Source of the DNA: Curtobacterium sp. MCBD17_013
GTDB taxonomy: Bacteria; Actinomycetota; Actinomycetes; Actinomycetales; Microbacteriaceae
DNA: 64,000 nt
Assembly (NCBI RefSeq): GCF_003234565.1
Contig: NZ_QKTU01000001.1
Coordinates: 310,001 to 374,000, forward strand
Reading direction: 5' to 3'
In this document: positions 44,269 through 54,088 of the stretch, one piece after another
Numbering within the stretch: position 1 is the stretch's first letter
Layout: each line of letters begins with the position of its first letter
Notes under the pieces: model-generated
What the model was told of the DNA's origin: nothing
Seen by the model: the letters and a program-made list of their open reading frames with translations, nothing else
The model's database searches: none
Translations under genes and position numbers: made by a program

Positions 44269-44892
44269 GTGTCCCGCCGCCCCGCGCTCGTGCTCCGTGT
44301 CGTCCAGCTCCTCGTCGGTCTGTTCCTCTACGGGGCCGCGACGGCGCTCATGGTCCGCGCGGTCATCGGCGTCGCGTCGTGGAGCGTCCTCACCGAGGGG
44401 CTCGAGCGGATCGTGCCGTGGTCGTTCGGCACCGTGACCCTGGTGTCGAGCGGCGTCATCCTGCTGTTCTGGATCCCGCTGCGCCAGCGGCCCGGCATCG
44501 GCACGGTCCTCAACGCGCTCACCATCGGCCCGGCCGCCGACCTCGTCCTCGCCGTCGTCCACACTCCCGCCGGGCTGCCGGGACGCATCGGGCTGTTCGC
44601 GCTCGGGCTCGTCCTGCTCGCCGTCGCCACGGCCTGCTACATCGGGGCCCGGTTCGGAGCGGGCGCGCGGGACGGCCTCATGGTCGGACTCCACGAGCGG
44701 CTCGGCTGGCCGGTCTGGCTGGCACGGACCGCGATCGAGTTGACCGTCGTCGTGGTCGGGTGGCTCCTCGGCGGCGACGTCGGCGTCGGGACCGTCGTCG
44801 CGGCGTTCGCCATCGGACCGATGGTCGGCCCGCTCATGCCCGTGTTCGCCCGTCTGCCATGGAGCACACCCACCGCGCCCACTCCCCGGTAG
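44269..44892 (+). CDS. YczE/YitT-like membrane protein
   Basis: A 207-residue polytopic protein with about five membrane segments and the family-like stretches GARDGLMVGLHERLG and GTVVAAFAIGPMVGPLMP. Relatives (YczE) are membrane proteins of unclear function linked to MocR regulators and, in Bacillus, to surfactin production. The GTG at 44269 lies inside the divergent promoter region with no strong Shine-Dalgarno; a TTG at 44227 is open but falls in the operator. Likely target of the adjacent MocR regulator. Confidence 0.86.
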   Translation: MSRRPALVLRVVQLLVGLFLYGAATALMVRAVIGVASWSVLTEGLERIVPWSFGTVTLVSSGVILLFWIPLRQRPGIGTVLNALTIGPAADLVLAVVHTPAGLPGRIGLFALGLVLLAVATACYIGARFGAGARDGLMVGLHERLGWPVWLARTAIELTVVVVGWLLGGDVGVGTVVAAFAIGPMVGPLMPVFARLPWSTPTAPTPR

Positions 44893-44970
44893 CGCTGCGG
44901 TACGGCGTCGACGCGCGGGTCCGTCCGTCACACGGGAATGGACGACGGCACCAGCGCTCTTGAGCACTCC

Positions 44971-46296
44971 ATGACATCGTCGACGGAACGCCGCGGCTGG
45001 CTCAGTGTGCTCTCGGTGGCACTCGGCTCGTTCGTGCTCGTGCTCTCGGAGTTCCTGCCCATCGGACTCCTGCCCGCCATCGCCCGCGGGCTGCACGTCG
45101 ACATCGGCACCGCAGGACTCATGGTCGTCGCCACCGGACTCACCGGCGCCGTCGCCGCACCGGTGGTCACCGTCGCCACCTCCCGCGTGGACCGTCGCGT
45201 CGTCCTCGTCGCCCTCACGGCCCTCCTGGTCGTGGCCGACGCGCTCGCCGCGGTCGCGCCGTCGTTCTGGGTGCTGCTCGTGGCGCGGATGCTCCTGGGC
45301 GTCGGGATCGGCGGGTTCTGGTCGATCGGTGCCGGGATCGCCGGGAGGCTCGTGGCGCCGTCCGCCGTGATCCGCGCGACCTCGTTCATCACCGCCGGCA
45401 TCTCGGTCGCGACGGTCGTGAGCCTGCCGCTCGGTGCGTTCGTCTCGTCGCTCGCCAGCTGGCGGCTCGCGTTCGTCATCGGCGGCGGCCTCGGTGTGGT
45501 GGCGCTGGGCCTCCAGGTCGCGATGTTGCCGCGGATCCCGGCGACCCAGGCCGTCCGGTTCGCGACGCTCGGCGGGCTGCTCCGGATCCCGCGCGCTCGC
45601 GTCGGTCTCATCGCCGCGGTGTTCCTGTTCGTCGCCCAGTTCGCCGCCTACACGTACGTGTCGCCGTACCTGGAACAGATGGTCCGCGTCGACGCGGACA
45701 CCGTCACGATCGCCCTGCTCGTGTTCGGCATCGCGGGGATCATCGGGAACTTCGCCGCGGGGTGGACCCTGAGCCGCAGCGTGATCGGCACCATCGGCGT
45801 CGCGAAGGCCGTGCTCGCCGCCTCGGTCGTCCTGCTGCCCCTCGCGGCACAATCGGTCGTCGCGGTGTTCGTCCTGCTCGCGGTCTGGGGCTTCGTGTGG
45901 GGTGCGCTGCCCCTCGGGACGCAGACCTGGATGTCGAACGCGTCGCCCGGCTCGTCCGAGAGCGGTCTGGCGCTGTTCGTCACGACCATCCAGCTCGCCA
46001 TCGCCGGCGGGTCCGTGCTCGGCGGCGCCGCCGTCACGTCGTTCGGGCTCGCGACCGACTTCTGGTTCTCGGGCGCCGTCGCGGTGGTCGGCGCCGTCGT
46101 GCTCGTCTGGCTCGGGCAGCGCCGACCGTCGAGTCCGGCCGTGACCGGGGGAACGGCGACGACCGCGGGGTCGGCGACGACCGCGGGACCCGCGACGACC
46201 GCGGGACCCGCGACGACCGCGGGACCGGCGACGACGGCCGCGATCCGCCTCCCGGGTGCCGGCGACCCGGACCCGGTGTGCACGCCGGCTCCCTGA
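44971..46296 (+). CDS. MFS transporter, DHA1-like, with repeat-encoded C-terminal tail
   Basis: A 441-residue major facilitator protein with 12 membrane segments over residues 1-395, beginning with the DHA1-type SEFLPIGLLP and a VTVATSRVDRR loop. It probably exports a drug or sugar-like compound (SotB/AraJ-like). The last 50 residues are an unusual Ala/Thr/Gly/Pro tail made by an 18-bp repeat. The ATG at 44971 was chosen; an in-frame ATG at 44938 would add 11 residues and neither has a strong ribosome site. Confidence 0.88.
   Translation: MTSSTERRGWLSVLSVALGSFVLVLSEFLPIGLLPAIARGLHVDIGTAGLMVVATGLTGAVAAPVVTVATSRVDRRVVLVALTALLVVADALAAVAPSFWVLLVARMLLGVGIGGFWSIGAGIAGRLVAPSAVIRATSFITAGISVATVVSLPLGAFVSSLASWRLAFVIGGGLGVVALGLQVAMLPRIPATQAVRFATLGGLLRIPRARVGLIAAVFLFVAQFAAYTYVSPYLEQMVRVDADTVTIALLVFGIAGIIGNFAAGWTLSRSVIGTIGVAKAVLAASVVLLPLAAQSVVAVFVLLAVWGFVWGALPLGTQTWMSNASPGSSESGLALFVTTIQLAIAGGSVLGGAAVTSFGLATDFWFSGAVAVVGAVVLVWLGQRRPSSPAVTGGTATTAGSATTAGPATTAGPATTAGPATTAAIRLPGAGDPDPVCTPAP
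46156..46236. repeat. 18-bp in-frame tandem repeat in the MFS tail
   Basis: Four 18-bp units (46156-46173, 46174-46191, 46192-46209, 46210-46227) and a partial fifth encode six-residue modules of the type ATTAGP. Two internal copies are identical, which suggests recent slippage. Confidence 0.88.
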
Positions 46297-46347
46297 CGAA
46301 CGGACGATGCTGGCCGAGCGGTGCCCGCGTGCACTAGCTTCTGCCGC

Positions 46348-46908
46348 ATGCGCACGGTCACGAGTGGTCTCTTCACGTCCGTGGACGGCGTCGTCCAGGA
46401 CCCGTTCCGGTTCCAGTACGACTCGTTCGACGACGAACTCGGTGCCGGGATGGGCCGGTTCATGGCGGCGACGTCGACGGTGCTCCTCGGCAGGAGGTCC
46501 TACGAGGAATGGGCGACGTGGTGGCCCGCCCACCCGGAGGACCCGTTCGCCCGGTTCATCAACCCGATCGAGAAGCTCGTCGTCTCGCGCACCCTCGGAC
46601 CGGATCTGGCGTGGGAGCACAGCACCCTCATCGAGGGCGACCTGCTCGACGTCGTCCGCGAGCTCCGCGCGGGGGACGGCGGGGACGTCGCGGTCTGCGG
46701 CAGCATCTCGGTCGTCCGTCAGCTCGTGTTCGCGGGCCTGCTCGACGAACTCCAACTCATGATCCACCCCGCCGTCGCGGGCGCCGGACGCCGCCTGTTC
46801 GAACCCACCGACCCCCCGCTCCGCCTGCGGCTGCTCCGGAGCGAGGTCACGAGCAAGGGCAACGTGCTGAACACGTACGGTCCGTTCGAGGCGGTGGTGG
46901 CGCCGTGA
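46348..46908 (+). CDS. RibD C-terminal/dihydrofolate reductase-like protein
   Basis: A 186-residue reductase-fold protein (RibD_C family). It shows SVDGVVQDP at the start, LLGRRSYEEWA, VSRTL and the NADPH-binding GDVAVCGSISVVRQL. The true substrate is unknown. The ATG at 46348 has no Shine-Dalgarno; TAGCTT ends seven bases upstream, suggesting a leaderless mRNA. Its stop overlaps the PHP gene start by four bases. Confidence 0.88.
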   Translation: MRTVTSGLFTSVDGVVQDPFRFQYDSFDDELGAGMGRFMAATSTVLLGRRSYEEWATWWPAHPEDPFARFINPIEKLVVSRTLGPDLAWEHSTLIEGDLLDVVRELRAGDGGDVAVCGSISVVRQLVFAGLLDELQLMIHPAVAGAGRRLFEPTDPPLRLRLLRSEVTSKGNVLNTYGPFEAVVAP

Positions 46909-47753
46909 GGCTCCCCGGGGACGGGCACGTCCACAGCGAGTGGTCCTGGGACAGCGGATCGGACCCGGCGTCGCCGGGGCGGATGGTGCGCACGTGCGAG
47001 CAGGCGGTCCGGGTCGGGCTCCCGGCCATCGTGTTCACCGAACACCTCGACCTCGAGGACACGTGGCGCGTCGACGACGGCGACATGGGACCGTACGCCG
47101 GGGCGCTCGTCGGCGACGACGGCATCGTCCACCTGCCGTCGTTCGACCTCGACGGGTACCTCGAGTCGATCGACCGGTGCCGATCCGCGTTCCCCGGACT
47201 GCGGATCCTCACCGGCGTCGAGTTCGGCCAGCCGCACCTCTGGGGGGAGGCGGCTGCCACGGTCCTCGACACCGGCGCGATCGATCGCGTGAACGGGTCG
47301 CTGCACATGCTCCCCTTCGGCGACGACCGCACCGAACCGACGACGCTGTACCACCACCGACCCGCGGACGAGGTCATGTGGGCGTACCTCGAGGAGGTCC
47401 CCCGCATGGTCGCGGGGTCCGACGCCTTCGCCGTGTTCACGCACATCGACTTCGCGGTGCGCGCCTGGCCGACCGCGACGGCGGGACCGTTCGACCCCCG
47501 ACGCTTCGAGGAGGGCTTCCGCGCCGCGATGCGCGCCATCGCCGGATCCGGACGCGCGCTCGAGATGAACACCCGACGGCTCTGGTCGTGGGTGCCGCAG
47601 TGGTGGAGCGAGGAAGGCGGCCGAGCAGTCACCTTCGGCAGCGACGCACACGTCCCCGAGGCGGTCGCCGCGCACTTCCCCGAGGCCGTGCTCATGGTGG
47701 AGTCGTTCGGTTTCCGTGCCGGATCGCGGCCCGAGGACCCCTGGACGCGCTGA
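46905..47753 (+). CDS. PHP-domain phosphoesterase
   Basis: A 282-residue protein of the PHP metal-dependent phosphoesterase superfamily (histidinol-phosphatase-like). First metal motif is GHVHSEWSWDS; later ligands lie in FTEHLDLE, GVEFGQPH, VNGSLHML, FTHIDFAVR and the closing FGSDAHVPE. The substrate could be histidinol phosphate or another phosphomonoester. The GTG at 46905 overlaps the previous stop (GTGA). A small 6-bp hairpin (47744-47759) covers its stop codon. Confidence 0.9.
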   Translation: MRLPGDGHVHSEWSWDSGSDPASPGRMVRTCEQAVRVGLPAIVFTEHLDLEDTWRVDDGDMGPYAGALVGDDGIVHLPSFDLDGYLESIDRCRSAFPGLRILTGVEFGQPHLWGEAAATVLDTGAIDRVNGSLHMLPFGDDRTEPTTLYHHRPADEVMWAYLEEVPRMVAGSDAFAVFTHIDFAVRAWPTATAGPFDPRRFEEGFRAAMRAIAGSGRALEMNTRRLWSWVPQWWSEEGGRAVTFGSDAHVPEAVAAHFPEAVLMVESFGFRAGSRPEDPWTR

Positions 47754-47805
47754 CGCGTCGCGCCAGCATGCACCGGCAGCGCCCCGCGGCGTCCGCTGAC
47801 CCCGG

Positions 47806-48828
47806 TCACCGCGAACGCGAGAACGCCGCGTCGAACGCGGCCTCCGGCGGCGCGATCCGCCCGAGTGCCCGGACGAACGCGAGCGCCTCCGGCCCCCCGA
47901 CGAGCCGGTCCATGCCCGCGTCCTCCCACTCGACGCTCGTCGGGCCGTCGTACCCGATCGCGTTGAGCACCCGGAAGACCCGCTCCCACGGCACGTCCCC
48001 GTGCCCGGCGGTCACGAAGTCCCAACCGCGACGTGGATCGCCCCACGGCAGGTGCGACGCCAACCGGCCGTTGCGTCCGTCGAGTTGCTTGACCGACTCC
48101 TTGCAGTGCACGTGGTACACCCGGTCAGCGAAGTCGAGCAGGAACGCGGCCGGGTCCAGGTCCTGCCACACGAAGTGCGACGGGTCGAAGTTGAAGCCGA
48201 ACGCGGGCCGGTCGGCGAACATCTCGAGCGTCCGCTTCGCGGTCCAGTAGTCGTACGCGATCTCCGACGGGTGGACCTCGAGCGCGAACCGCACCCCGAC
48301 CTCCTCGAACACGTCGAGGATGGGCGCGAACCGGTCGTGGAAGTCCTGGTACCCGGCGTCGACCATGCCCGGGGGCACCGGCGGGAACCCCGCCACGGTC
48401 TTCCAGATCGCCGACCCGGAGAACCCGGTCACGGTGTGGGCACCGAGTGCCGCGGCCGCCCGTGCGGTGTCCTGCATCTCGCGAGCAGCCCGCTGGCGGA
48501 CGCCCTCCGGGTCACCGTCGCCCCAGACGTGCGGCGGCAGGATGTCCTCGTGCCGCGCGTCGATCGGGTCGTCGCACACGGCCTGCCCGACCAGGTGGTT
48601 GGCGATCGCCCGGACCTCGAGCCCGTTCCGCTCGAGCACGGCCTTCCGCTCGGCGACGTACTCCGGGTCGGACGCGGCGCGGCGGACGTCGAGGTGGTCC
48701 CCCCAGCAGGCGATCTCCAGACCGTCGAACCCCCACTCGCCGGCCAGGCGCGCCACCTCCTCGAACGGCAGGTCGGCCCACTGACCGGTGAACAGCGTGA
48801 CCGGGCGGGTGCCGGCTGCGGCGCTCAC
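47806..48828 (-). CDS. Sugar phosphate isomerase/epimerase-type TIM-barrel protein
   Basis: A 340-residue xylose-isomerase-like TIM barrel (AP endonuclease family 2). Metal-site stretches are visible around [40 protein letters not shown] and [11 protein letters not shown]. Such proteins act on keto-sugars, inositol or phosphorylated sugars. Last gene of the carbohydrate operon. The GTG at 48828 overlaps the dehydrogenase stop by four bases. Together with the two Gfo/Idh/MocA enzymes it fits a route that oxidises a sugar and then isomerises or cleaves the keto product; that is inference. Confidence 0.9.
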   Translation of the reverse strand: MSAAAGTRPVTLFTGQWADLPFEEVARLAGEWGFDGLEIACWGDHLDVRRAASDPEYVAERKAVLERNGLEVRAIANHLVGQAVCDDPIDARHEDILPPHVWGDGDPEGVRQRAAREMQDTARAAAALGAHTVTGFSGSAIWKTVAGFPPVPPGMVDAGYQDFHDRFAPILDVFEEVGVRFALEVHPSEIAYDYWTAKRTLEMFADRPAFGFNFDPSHFVWQDLDPAAFLLDFADRVYHVHCKESVKQLDGRNGRLASHLPWGDPRRGWDFVTAGHGDVPWERVFRVLNAIGYDGPTSVEWEDAGMDRLVGGPEALAFVRALGRIAPPEAAFDAAFSRSR

Positions 48829-49967
48829 GAGGCGACCTCCGCCGCGGGCGCGGCCAGGGCCTCCCGGACGGACGGCCACGACCGGAGCCGTTCGCGCACG
48901 TCGTCCCGCTGTTCGTCGGCGATCGCGGTGGTGAGCGCGCGGCCGAGCACGTCGTCGATGCGGACCGGGAGGCCCGTGGCGGCGGACTCGACGGCCGCCT
49001 CGACCATGGCGAGGCTGACGACGTTCTCGTGCACCTCGCCCTGCGGACGCCGTCCGGTCCGCAGCGCGGTGACGAACTCCGCGAGCGACCCGGCGATCTC
49101 CGGTGGGGTGCTCGTCGGCGGGTCGACGACGAGTGGCGACCCGTCGGCGCGCTCGGCCGAGGGCGCCGCGTCGCCGTCCCAGAGCGCGGTGCCCCCGGCG
49201 GCACTCACCCGCCAGTCGCCGTTCCAGGACGTCTCGGCGCCGGCGGCACACCAGCTGCCCGAGTAGACGAACCGCACGCCGTCCTCGAACGAGAACACGG
49301 CGCTCGCCGCGGCATCGCCCCGGTACCAGCTCCACGAGGGGTTGAACGCCTCGCAGTACACCGACACGGGATCGCGTCCGAGCAGGGCGCGGACCGCGTC
49401 GAAGGGGTGGATCGCCATGTCGAGGAGCAGCGGGTGGTCCATCACGTCGCGGAACCCCCCGAAGTGCGGGGCCTTCGCGAAGGTGTGGGTCACGACGCCG
49501 ACGTCGCCGAGCTCGGCGGTCAGGGCACGGAGGTGCGTCAGGTGGTCGTTGTACCGGCGGGACTGACTCACCATGAACAGCTCGCCCGTGCACTCGGCGG
49601 CCGCGGCGAGCGACAGGCCCTCGGCGACCGAGGCGGCCACGGGCTTCTCGCCGAGCACCGGCAGACCGAGGAACAGCGCCTCGGTGGTGACCGGATGGTG
49701 GGCGCGGGGGATCGTGACGTCGAGGACCGCGTCGGGACGGACCTCCCGGACCATGTCGGCGAGCACGGCACCCGTCGGCACCGTCCCGCCGCCGGCGGCG
49801 GCGACGAGCTCGGCACCGGCGCGCGCGGTCTCCGGGACGAGGTCGACGATGCCGACGAGCTCGACGTCGGCACTGGCCACGACGTTCCGGAGCCACGCCT
49901 GCCCCATGCCGCCCGCGCCGACCTGCAGGATGCGGACCGGGCGGTCCGCGTCGATGGTCTCGGTCAT
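48825..49967 (-). CDS. Gfo/Idh/MocA-family sugar oxidoreductase
   Basis: A 380-residue NAD(P)-dependent dehydrogenase. The Rossmann domain begins [15 protein letters not shown] and includes EKPVA (the EKP motif); the C-terminal substrate domain has [11 protein letters not shown] with the usual catalytic histidine region. It would oxidise a sugar, inositol or glycoside. The ATG at 49967 overlaps the ThuA-like gene stop by four bases and its own stop overlaps the isomerase start. The operon holds a second enzyme of this family (54089-55297), only distantly similar. Confidence 0.92.
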   Translation of the reverse strand: MTETIDADRPVRILQVGAGGMGQAWLRNVVASADVELVGIVDLVPETARAGAELVAAAGGGTVPTGAVLADMVREVRPDAVLDVTIPRAHHPVTTEALFLGLPVLGEKPVAASVAEGLSLAAAAECTGELFMVSQSRRYNDHLTHLRALTAELGDVGVVTHTFAKAPHFGGFRDVMDHPLLLDMAIHPFDAVRALLGRDPVSVYCEAFNPSWSWYRGDAAASAVFSFEDGVRFVYSGSWCAAGAETSWNGDWRVSAAGGTALWDGDAAPSAERADGSPLVVDPPTSTPPEIAGSLAEFVTALRTGRRPQGEVHENVVSLAMVEAAVESAATGLPVRIDDVLGRALTTAIADEQRDDVRERLRSWPSVREALAAPAAEVAS

Positions 49968-50740
49968 GCCTCGATCGCTCCCTGGTAGCTCTTGCCGTTG
50001 AAGAAGTCGTCCGTGTCGTACCGGAGCAGGGTCGGCGTCGCGCGCTCGCGCTCCGGACGGGCCCACTCGACCGCGTTCGCGATCACGTGGGTCACGTCGG
50101 GCTGGTGGTAGACGGGGAAGTCCTGGTCCCCGGGGCTGAAATAGAACACCTTGCCGAAGCCCCGGCGGTACGTCATGCCGCTCCGGAACACCTCACCGCC
50201 GCTGAACCCGCTGATGAACACGAGCTCGTCCGGCGTGGGGACGTCGAAGTACTCGCCGTACATCTCCTGCTCGGGGATGACGATCGGGTTCGGGATGCCG
50301 CGGGTGATCGGGTGCTGCGGGTTCACCGTCCAGACGAGCTCGCGGTCGTGCTCGCTGCGCCACCGGAGCGTGCAGGTGGTGCCCATGAGCTTGCCGAAGA
50401 TCTTGGACCAGTGGCCGGAGTGCAGCACGATGAGGCCCATCCCGGCGAGGACGTGCCGGTGCACGCGGTCCACCACCTCGTCGTCGACCTCGGCGTGTGC
50501 GGCGTGGCCCCACCAGGTGAGCACGTCGGTCTGCTCGAGGACCTCCTCGGTCAGGCCGTGCTCGGGCTCGTCGAACACGTGCGTCGTCACCGACGCGGCG
50601 TCGCCGAGCCAGTGCGTGATGCCGGCGGCGATCGCGCCGTGCATGCCGTCCGGGTAGCGGTCGGCGACGTGCTGCTCGACCTGTTCGTGGCGGTTCTCGC
50701 CCCAGACGACGACGCGGATGGGGGTGGTGGTGTCGGTCAC
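49964..50740 (-). CDS. ThuA-like protein (trehalose-utilisation family)
   Basis: A 258-residue class I glutamine-amidotransferase-like fold protein of the ThuA family. It shows [11 protein letters not shown] at the start, [28 protein letters not shown] and [15 protein letters not shown] near the end. ThuA with ThuB takes part in catabolism of trehalose or related disaccharides through 3-keto derivatives in rhizobia. The GTG at 50740 is 46 bp from the permease stop. Confidence 0.92.
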   Translation of the reverse strand: MTDTTTPIRVVVWGENRHEQVEQHVADRYPDGMHGAIAAGITHWLGDAASVTTHVFDEPEHGLTEEVLEQTDVLTWWGHAAHAEVDDEVVDRVHRHVLAGMGLIVLHSGHWSKIFGKLMGTTCTLRWRSEHDRELVWTVNPQHPITRGIPNPIVIPEQEMYGEYFDVPTPDELVFISGFSGGEVFRSGMTYRRGFGKVFYFSPGDQDFPVYHQPDVTHVIANAVEWARPERERATPTLLRYDTDDFFNGKSYQGAIEA

Positions 50741-50786
50741 GGTTGCTCCGTTGCTCGTGGTGGTGTGGTGTCGTGGTGCGCGGCGG

Positions 50787-51704
50787 TCACTTGACCGCAC
50801 CGCCGGTGGCGCCCGCCGCGATGAACCGCTGCGCGATGACGAGCAGGATGATCGCGGGCAGGGAGGCCAGGACCGCGGTCGCCATGACCGTGCTCCAGTC
50901 GGCGGTGTACGTGCCGATGTACTGGTAGATGCCGAGGGTGATCGGCCGGATCTTCTGGGTGGTCGTCAGCGTCAGGGCGAACAGGAAGTCGCTCCACGTG
51001 AACAGGAAGGTGAACAGCGCCGCGGTGACGAGCGCGTTCACGCTGATGGGCAGCACGACCGCGGTGAACGCCCGGACGTTGCCGGCGCCGTCGATCTTCG
51101 CCGCCTCGATGATCGACGTCGGGATCCCGGCCATGAACGCGCGCATGACGATGATCGCGAACGGGATCCCCGCGGTCGAGTCCGCGAGCACCAGGCCGAG
51201 CACCGAGTTGAGGAGCCCGAGCTGGTTGTAGGCGGTGTAGAGGGCGTTCGCGACGACGATCCCGGGGATCATCTGCGCGATGAGGATCCCGAACAGGATC
51301 GTGTCCGCGCCCCGGATCCGGAGCTGCGCCAGCGCGTACGAGGCCGGCGCCGCGATGAGCAGGCTGAGGACGACGCTCCCCGCCGCGATGAGCAGGCTCG
51401 TCACGAGGTTCCCGCCCTGGTCGGCGAGCGCGTGCGCGTACCCGGAGAACTGGGCGTGGAACGGGAACCACGCGGCGTCGATCGCGGGTCCGGCGGGCTG
51501 GAGCGAGATGTTGAGCATCCAGTAGACCGGGAACAGCATGACGCACAGGATCAGGATCCCGATGACGGTCAGGATCCACTTCCGGGAGGCCCGGCGCGGC
51601 CGCCCAGCGTCGGCGGCGGTCGAGCGGGTGGTCGCCCCTCTGACGGCCCGCGAGCGGGTCGGGGCGGTGAGCACCTGGTCCGGTGCCACGACGTGGTCAC
51701 TCAT
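50787..51704 (-). CDS. Sugar ABC transporter permease, MalG type
   Basis: A 305-residue inner-membrane permease of the CUT1 family with six membrane segments after a basic cytoplasmic N terminus. The ATPase-contact EAA loop is [20 protein letters not shown]. The ATG at 51704 is preceded by GAGGAGGG and overlaps the MalF-type stop by eight bases. Pairs with the neighbouring permease and binding protein. No ATPase gene lies in the operon. Confidence 0.94.
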   Translation of the reverse strand: MSDHVVAPDQVLTAPTRSRAVRGATTRSTAADAGRPRRASRKWILTVIGILILCVMLFPVYWMLNISLQPAGPAIDAAWFPFHAQFSGYAHALADQGGNLVTSLLIAAGSVVLSLLIAAPASYALAQLRIRGADTILFGILIAQMIPGIVVANALYTAYNQLGLLNSVLGLVLADSTAGIPFAIIVMRAFMAGIPTSIIEAAKIDGAGNVRAFTAVVLPISVNALVTAALFTFLFTWSDFLFALTLTTTQKIRPITLGIYQYIGTYTADWSTVMATAVLASLPAIILLVIAQRFIAAGATGGAVK

Positions 51705-52683
51705 CGATCGCCCTCCTCGTGGCGCGCAGGTAGACGACCGCGAACACCGCCGAGATGACGATGAGGATGTCGCTGAGCGCTGCGCCCTTGCCGAAGCTGA
51801 ACTGCTGGAACGACAGCTGGTACGACTGGGTGGCGATCGTCTGGGTGGAGTTGGCCGGGCCGCCGTTCGTGAGCCCGAGGATGATGTCGAGCACCTTGAT
51901 CGTGTACACGACGCCGAGCACGAGCACGACGCTGACGACCGGACGGAGCATCGGCCAGGTGATGTGCCGGAACGCCTTCCAGCCCGTGGCACCGTCGAGG
52001 GAACCGGCTTCGTACAGCTCCTCGGGGATGTCCTGGAGACCGCTGTACAGGATCGTCGTGTTGAACGGGATCCCGATCCAGATGTTCACGCCGATCACCG
52101 TGAGCAGCGCGATGGACGTGCTCGTCAACCAGGGGACGGGCCCCGCGACGACGTGCAGGCCCTGCAACACCTGGTTGAGCACGCCGCTGTCCTGGTCGAG
52201 GATCCACTTCCACACCGCGCTCGAGACGATGAGGGGCAGGAGCCACGGCAGGAGCAGGAGCGACCGGAGCAGACCGTTCAGCGGGAACGACCGCTTGAAG
52301 AACAGCGCGATGAGGAGCCCGAGCACGAACTGCCCGACGATGGAGATCACCGTGAACAGGGCGGTGTTGAGCAGCGCGGTGCCGAAGTAGTGCGCGCTGA
52401 TGACGCTGACGTAGTTGCGGAGCCCGATGAACGGGGCGCTCCCGGTGAAGAACGTCGTCGTCGTGTAGTCCTGGAAGCTCATGACGATGTTCTTGACCAC
52501 GGGGTAGCCGAAGAACAACAGCATGTAGACCACGGCGGGTGCGAGGAACAGCAGCCGGAACACCCGTTCGCGGCGGAGGCTCCCGGCGCCGCGCCGGGGC
52601 CCCGGGGCGGGGCGGCGGTCCCGCTCGGAGCCGCCCCCCGTCCCCGTCGCCCGGCTCCGCACGCCGGCGGTGTCGACCGTCAT
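51697..52683 (-). CDS. Sugar ABC transporter permease, MalF type
   Basis: A 328-residue permease with six membrane segments following a basic, Gly/Arg-rich N terminus. The EAA loop is EAGSLDGATGWKAFRHITWP. The ATG at 52683 overlaps the stop of the binding-protein gene by one base. It forms the membrane channel with the MalG-type subunit. Confidence 0.94.
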   Translation of the reverse strand: MTVDTAGVRSRATGTGGGSERDRRPAPGPRRGAGSLRRERVFRLLFLAPAVVYMLLFFGYPVVKNIVMSFQDYTTTTFFTGSAPFIGLRNYVSVISAHYFGTALLNTALFTVISIVGQFVLGLLIALFFKRSFPLNGLLRSLLLLPWLLPLIVSSAVWKWILDQDSGVLNQVLQGLHVVAGPVPWLTSTSIALLTVIGVNIWIGIPFNTTILYSGLQDIPEELYEAGSLDGATGWKAFRHITWPMLRPVVSVVLVLGVVYTIKVLDIILGLTNGGPANSTQTIATQSYQLSFQQFSFGKGAALSDILIVISAVFAVVYLRATRRAIDE

Positions 52684-53936
52684 CAGCTGTTCGCCGCGTC
52701 CTTGAGCGCGTCCGCGGGCGACGACTGCCCGGTGAGCGCCGACTGGATCGCGGTGTAGATCTTCGTCGCGGCGGCCGGCCACTTGGCGCCGAGCTCACCC
52801 GTGCGGGCCCGGGCCGTCGCGACCATGTCGACGAACACCTGCTCCGACGGCACCTGCTGGCCGAACCGCTTCGCCACCGCGGTGCGCGAGGGGATCGTGT
52901 ACCGCTGCTTCGCCATGGACAGCTGGTTCTTCGCGCTGTTGAGGCACTTGACGACCTTCGCCGCGACCTTCTGCTTGGCGCTGTCACCGGTCTGCGGCAC
53001 GGTCCAGACCTCGCCGCCGAGCGGAGCGACCGAGTCGTCGCCGGCCTTCGGCACCGGGATCTTCGCGATGCCGTAGTCGATGCCGCTCGCCTTGAGGGCC
53101 GGGATCTGCCACGGGCCGTTGATCATCATCGCGGTCTTGCCCGCGATGAACTGGTCGTTCACGTCGGCCTGCGTCCAGTTGAGCGCGCCCTTCGACACCG
53201 AGCCGCTCTTGACCATGTCGGTCCAGAGCTGCAACGCGCCCTGTGTGCCCTTGGTGTCGAGGTGCTTCTCGTCACCGCCGTTCGACCACATGAACGGCAG
53301 GAACTGCCACGAGCCCTCGTACGTGGCGTTGGCGTCGAACGCCAGACCGTACTGCGATCCCGACGTCAGCTTGGCGGCGGCGGTCTTCAGCTCGGCCCAC
53401 GTGGTGGGGACCTGGACGCCCGCGTCGCTGAGGTCCTTCTTGTTGTACATGAGCGCGATCGTGTTCACGGTGGGGGCGAGCCCGTAGAGCTTCCCCTTGT
53501 ACGTGCCGGCCGACACGACGCCCTTGGCGTAGCCCTTGGACGAGATCCCGTAGTCCTTGAGCGGGGCGAGGGCGCCGCTCGCCGCGATCTGCTGCAGGTC
53601 GGGGTTGTCGAGCATGAGCACGTCCGGCAGCGTCCTCGACGACGCCTGCTGCAGGACCTTCTGGACGAGGTTCGCACCCGGCACGACGTTGCGGTTGATC
53701 GTGACGCCGATCTGCTTGCCGCACTGCTTGAGCGTCTTGCCGATGACGACCTTGTCGTTGCCTTGGTTGTAGTAGTCGAGCACGCTGATGCTCTTCACAC
53801 TGCTCGCGGCGGGGCTCGAGCCGGTGGCACAGCCGCCGAGGACGAGCGGGATGGTGGTGGCGATGGCGGCCGCTCCGACGAGGGTGGCTCGTCGTCGCGC
53901 CCGGGTGGGGACGGATGTGCTGCTGCTGCGCTTCAT
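52683..53936 (-). CDS. Extracellular sugar-binding lipoprotein (family 1)
   Basis: A 417-residue solute-binding lipoprotein: basic N terminus, hydrophobic core and lipobox LVLGGC (Cys36), then a bilobal fold with GLAPTVNTIALMYNKK and AMMINGPWQIPALK, the usual blocks of oligosaccharide binders. It delivers a sugar to the two downstream permeases. The ATG at 53936 has GGAAG-rich sequence upstream at a long spacing. The 152-bp gap before it carries a hairpin (54027-54047). Ligand unknown. Confidence 0.93.
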   Translation of the reverse strand: MKRSSSTSVPTRARRRATLVGAAAIATTIPLVLGGCATGSSPAASSVKSISVLDYYNQGNDKVVIGKTLKQCGKQIGVTINRNVVPGANLVQKVLQQASSRTLPDVLMLDNPDLQQIAASGALAPLKDYGISSKGYAKGVVSAGTYKGKLYGLAPTVNTIALMYNKKDLSDAGVQVPTTWAELKTAAAKLTSGSQYGLAFDANATYEGSWQFLPFMWSNGGDEKHLDTKGTQGALQLWTDMVKSGSVSKGALNWTQADVNDQFIAGKTAMMINGPWQIPALKASGIDYGIAKIPVPKAGDDSVAPLGGEVWTVPQTGDSAKQKVAAKVVKCLNSAKNQLSMAKQRYTIPSRTAVAKRFGQQVPSEQVFVDMVATARARTGELGAKWPAAATKIYTAIQSALTGQSSPADALKDAANS

Positions 53937-54026
53937 TGCGGTGCTCGCTTCCTGGATGGGACCTCGCGGCTGCGCGAGGGTCGTGCTGCGCCCGGTCGCG
54001 GGTGCGCGGGCGTGGTCGAGCGCCCG

Positions 54027-54047
54027 GCCCGGCGCTCGTCGCCGGGC
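54027..54047. terminator. Intercistronic hairpin within the carbohydrate operon
   Basis: Seven-bp arms GCCCGGC and GCCGGGC around a 7-base loop lie between the dehydrogenase stop and the binding-protein start. It could attenuate or protect the downstream mRNA. GC content makes chance hairpins common here. Confidence 0.3.
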
Positions 54048-54088
54048 GGGTCGTGCTGTGTCGGTCTGGGCCGGTCGGGAGGGACGGG

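Noticed and set aside
26869-46236. The 30-bp and 18-bp tandem repeats as CRISPR-like arrays
   Set aside because: They have no spacers and are in-frame coding repeats for Thr/Pro and Ala/Thr/Gly/Pro tracts.
39532-46767. Several very long overlapping ORFs (for example 41790-44963 plus, 43510-46767 minus)
   Set aside because: They are Arg/Asp/His-rich frames caused by very high GC with few stops; each overlaps recognised genes on the other strand or in another frame.
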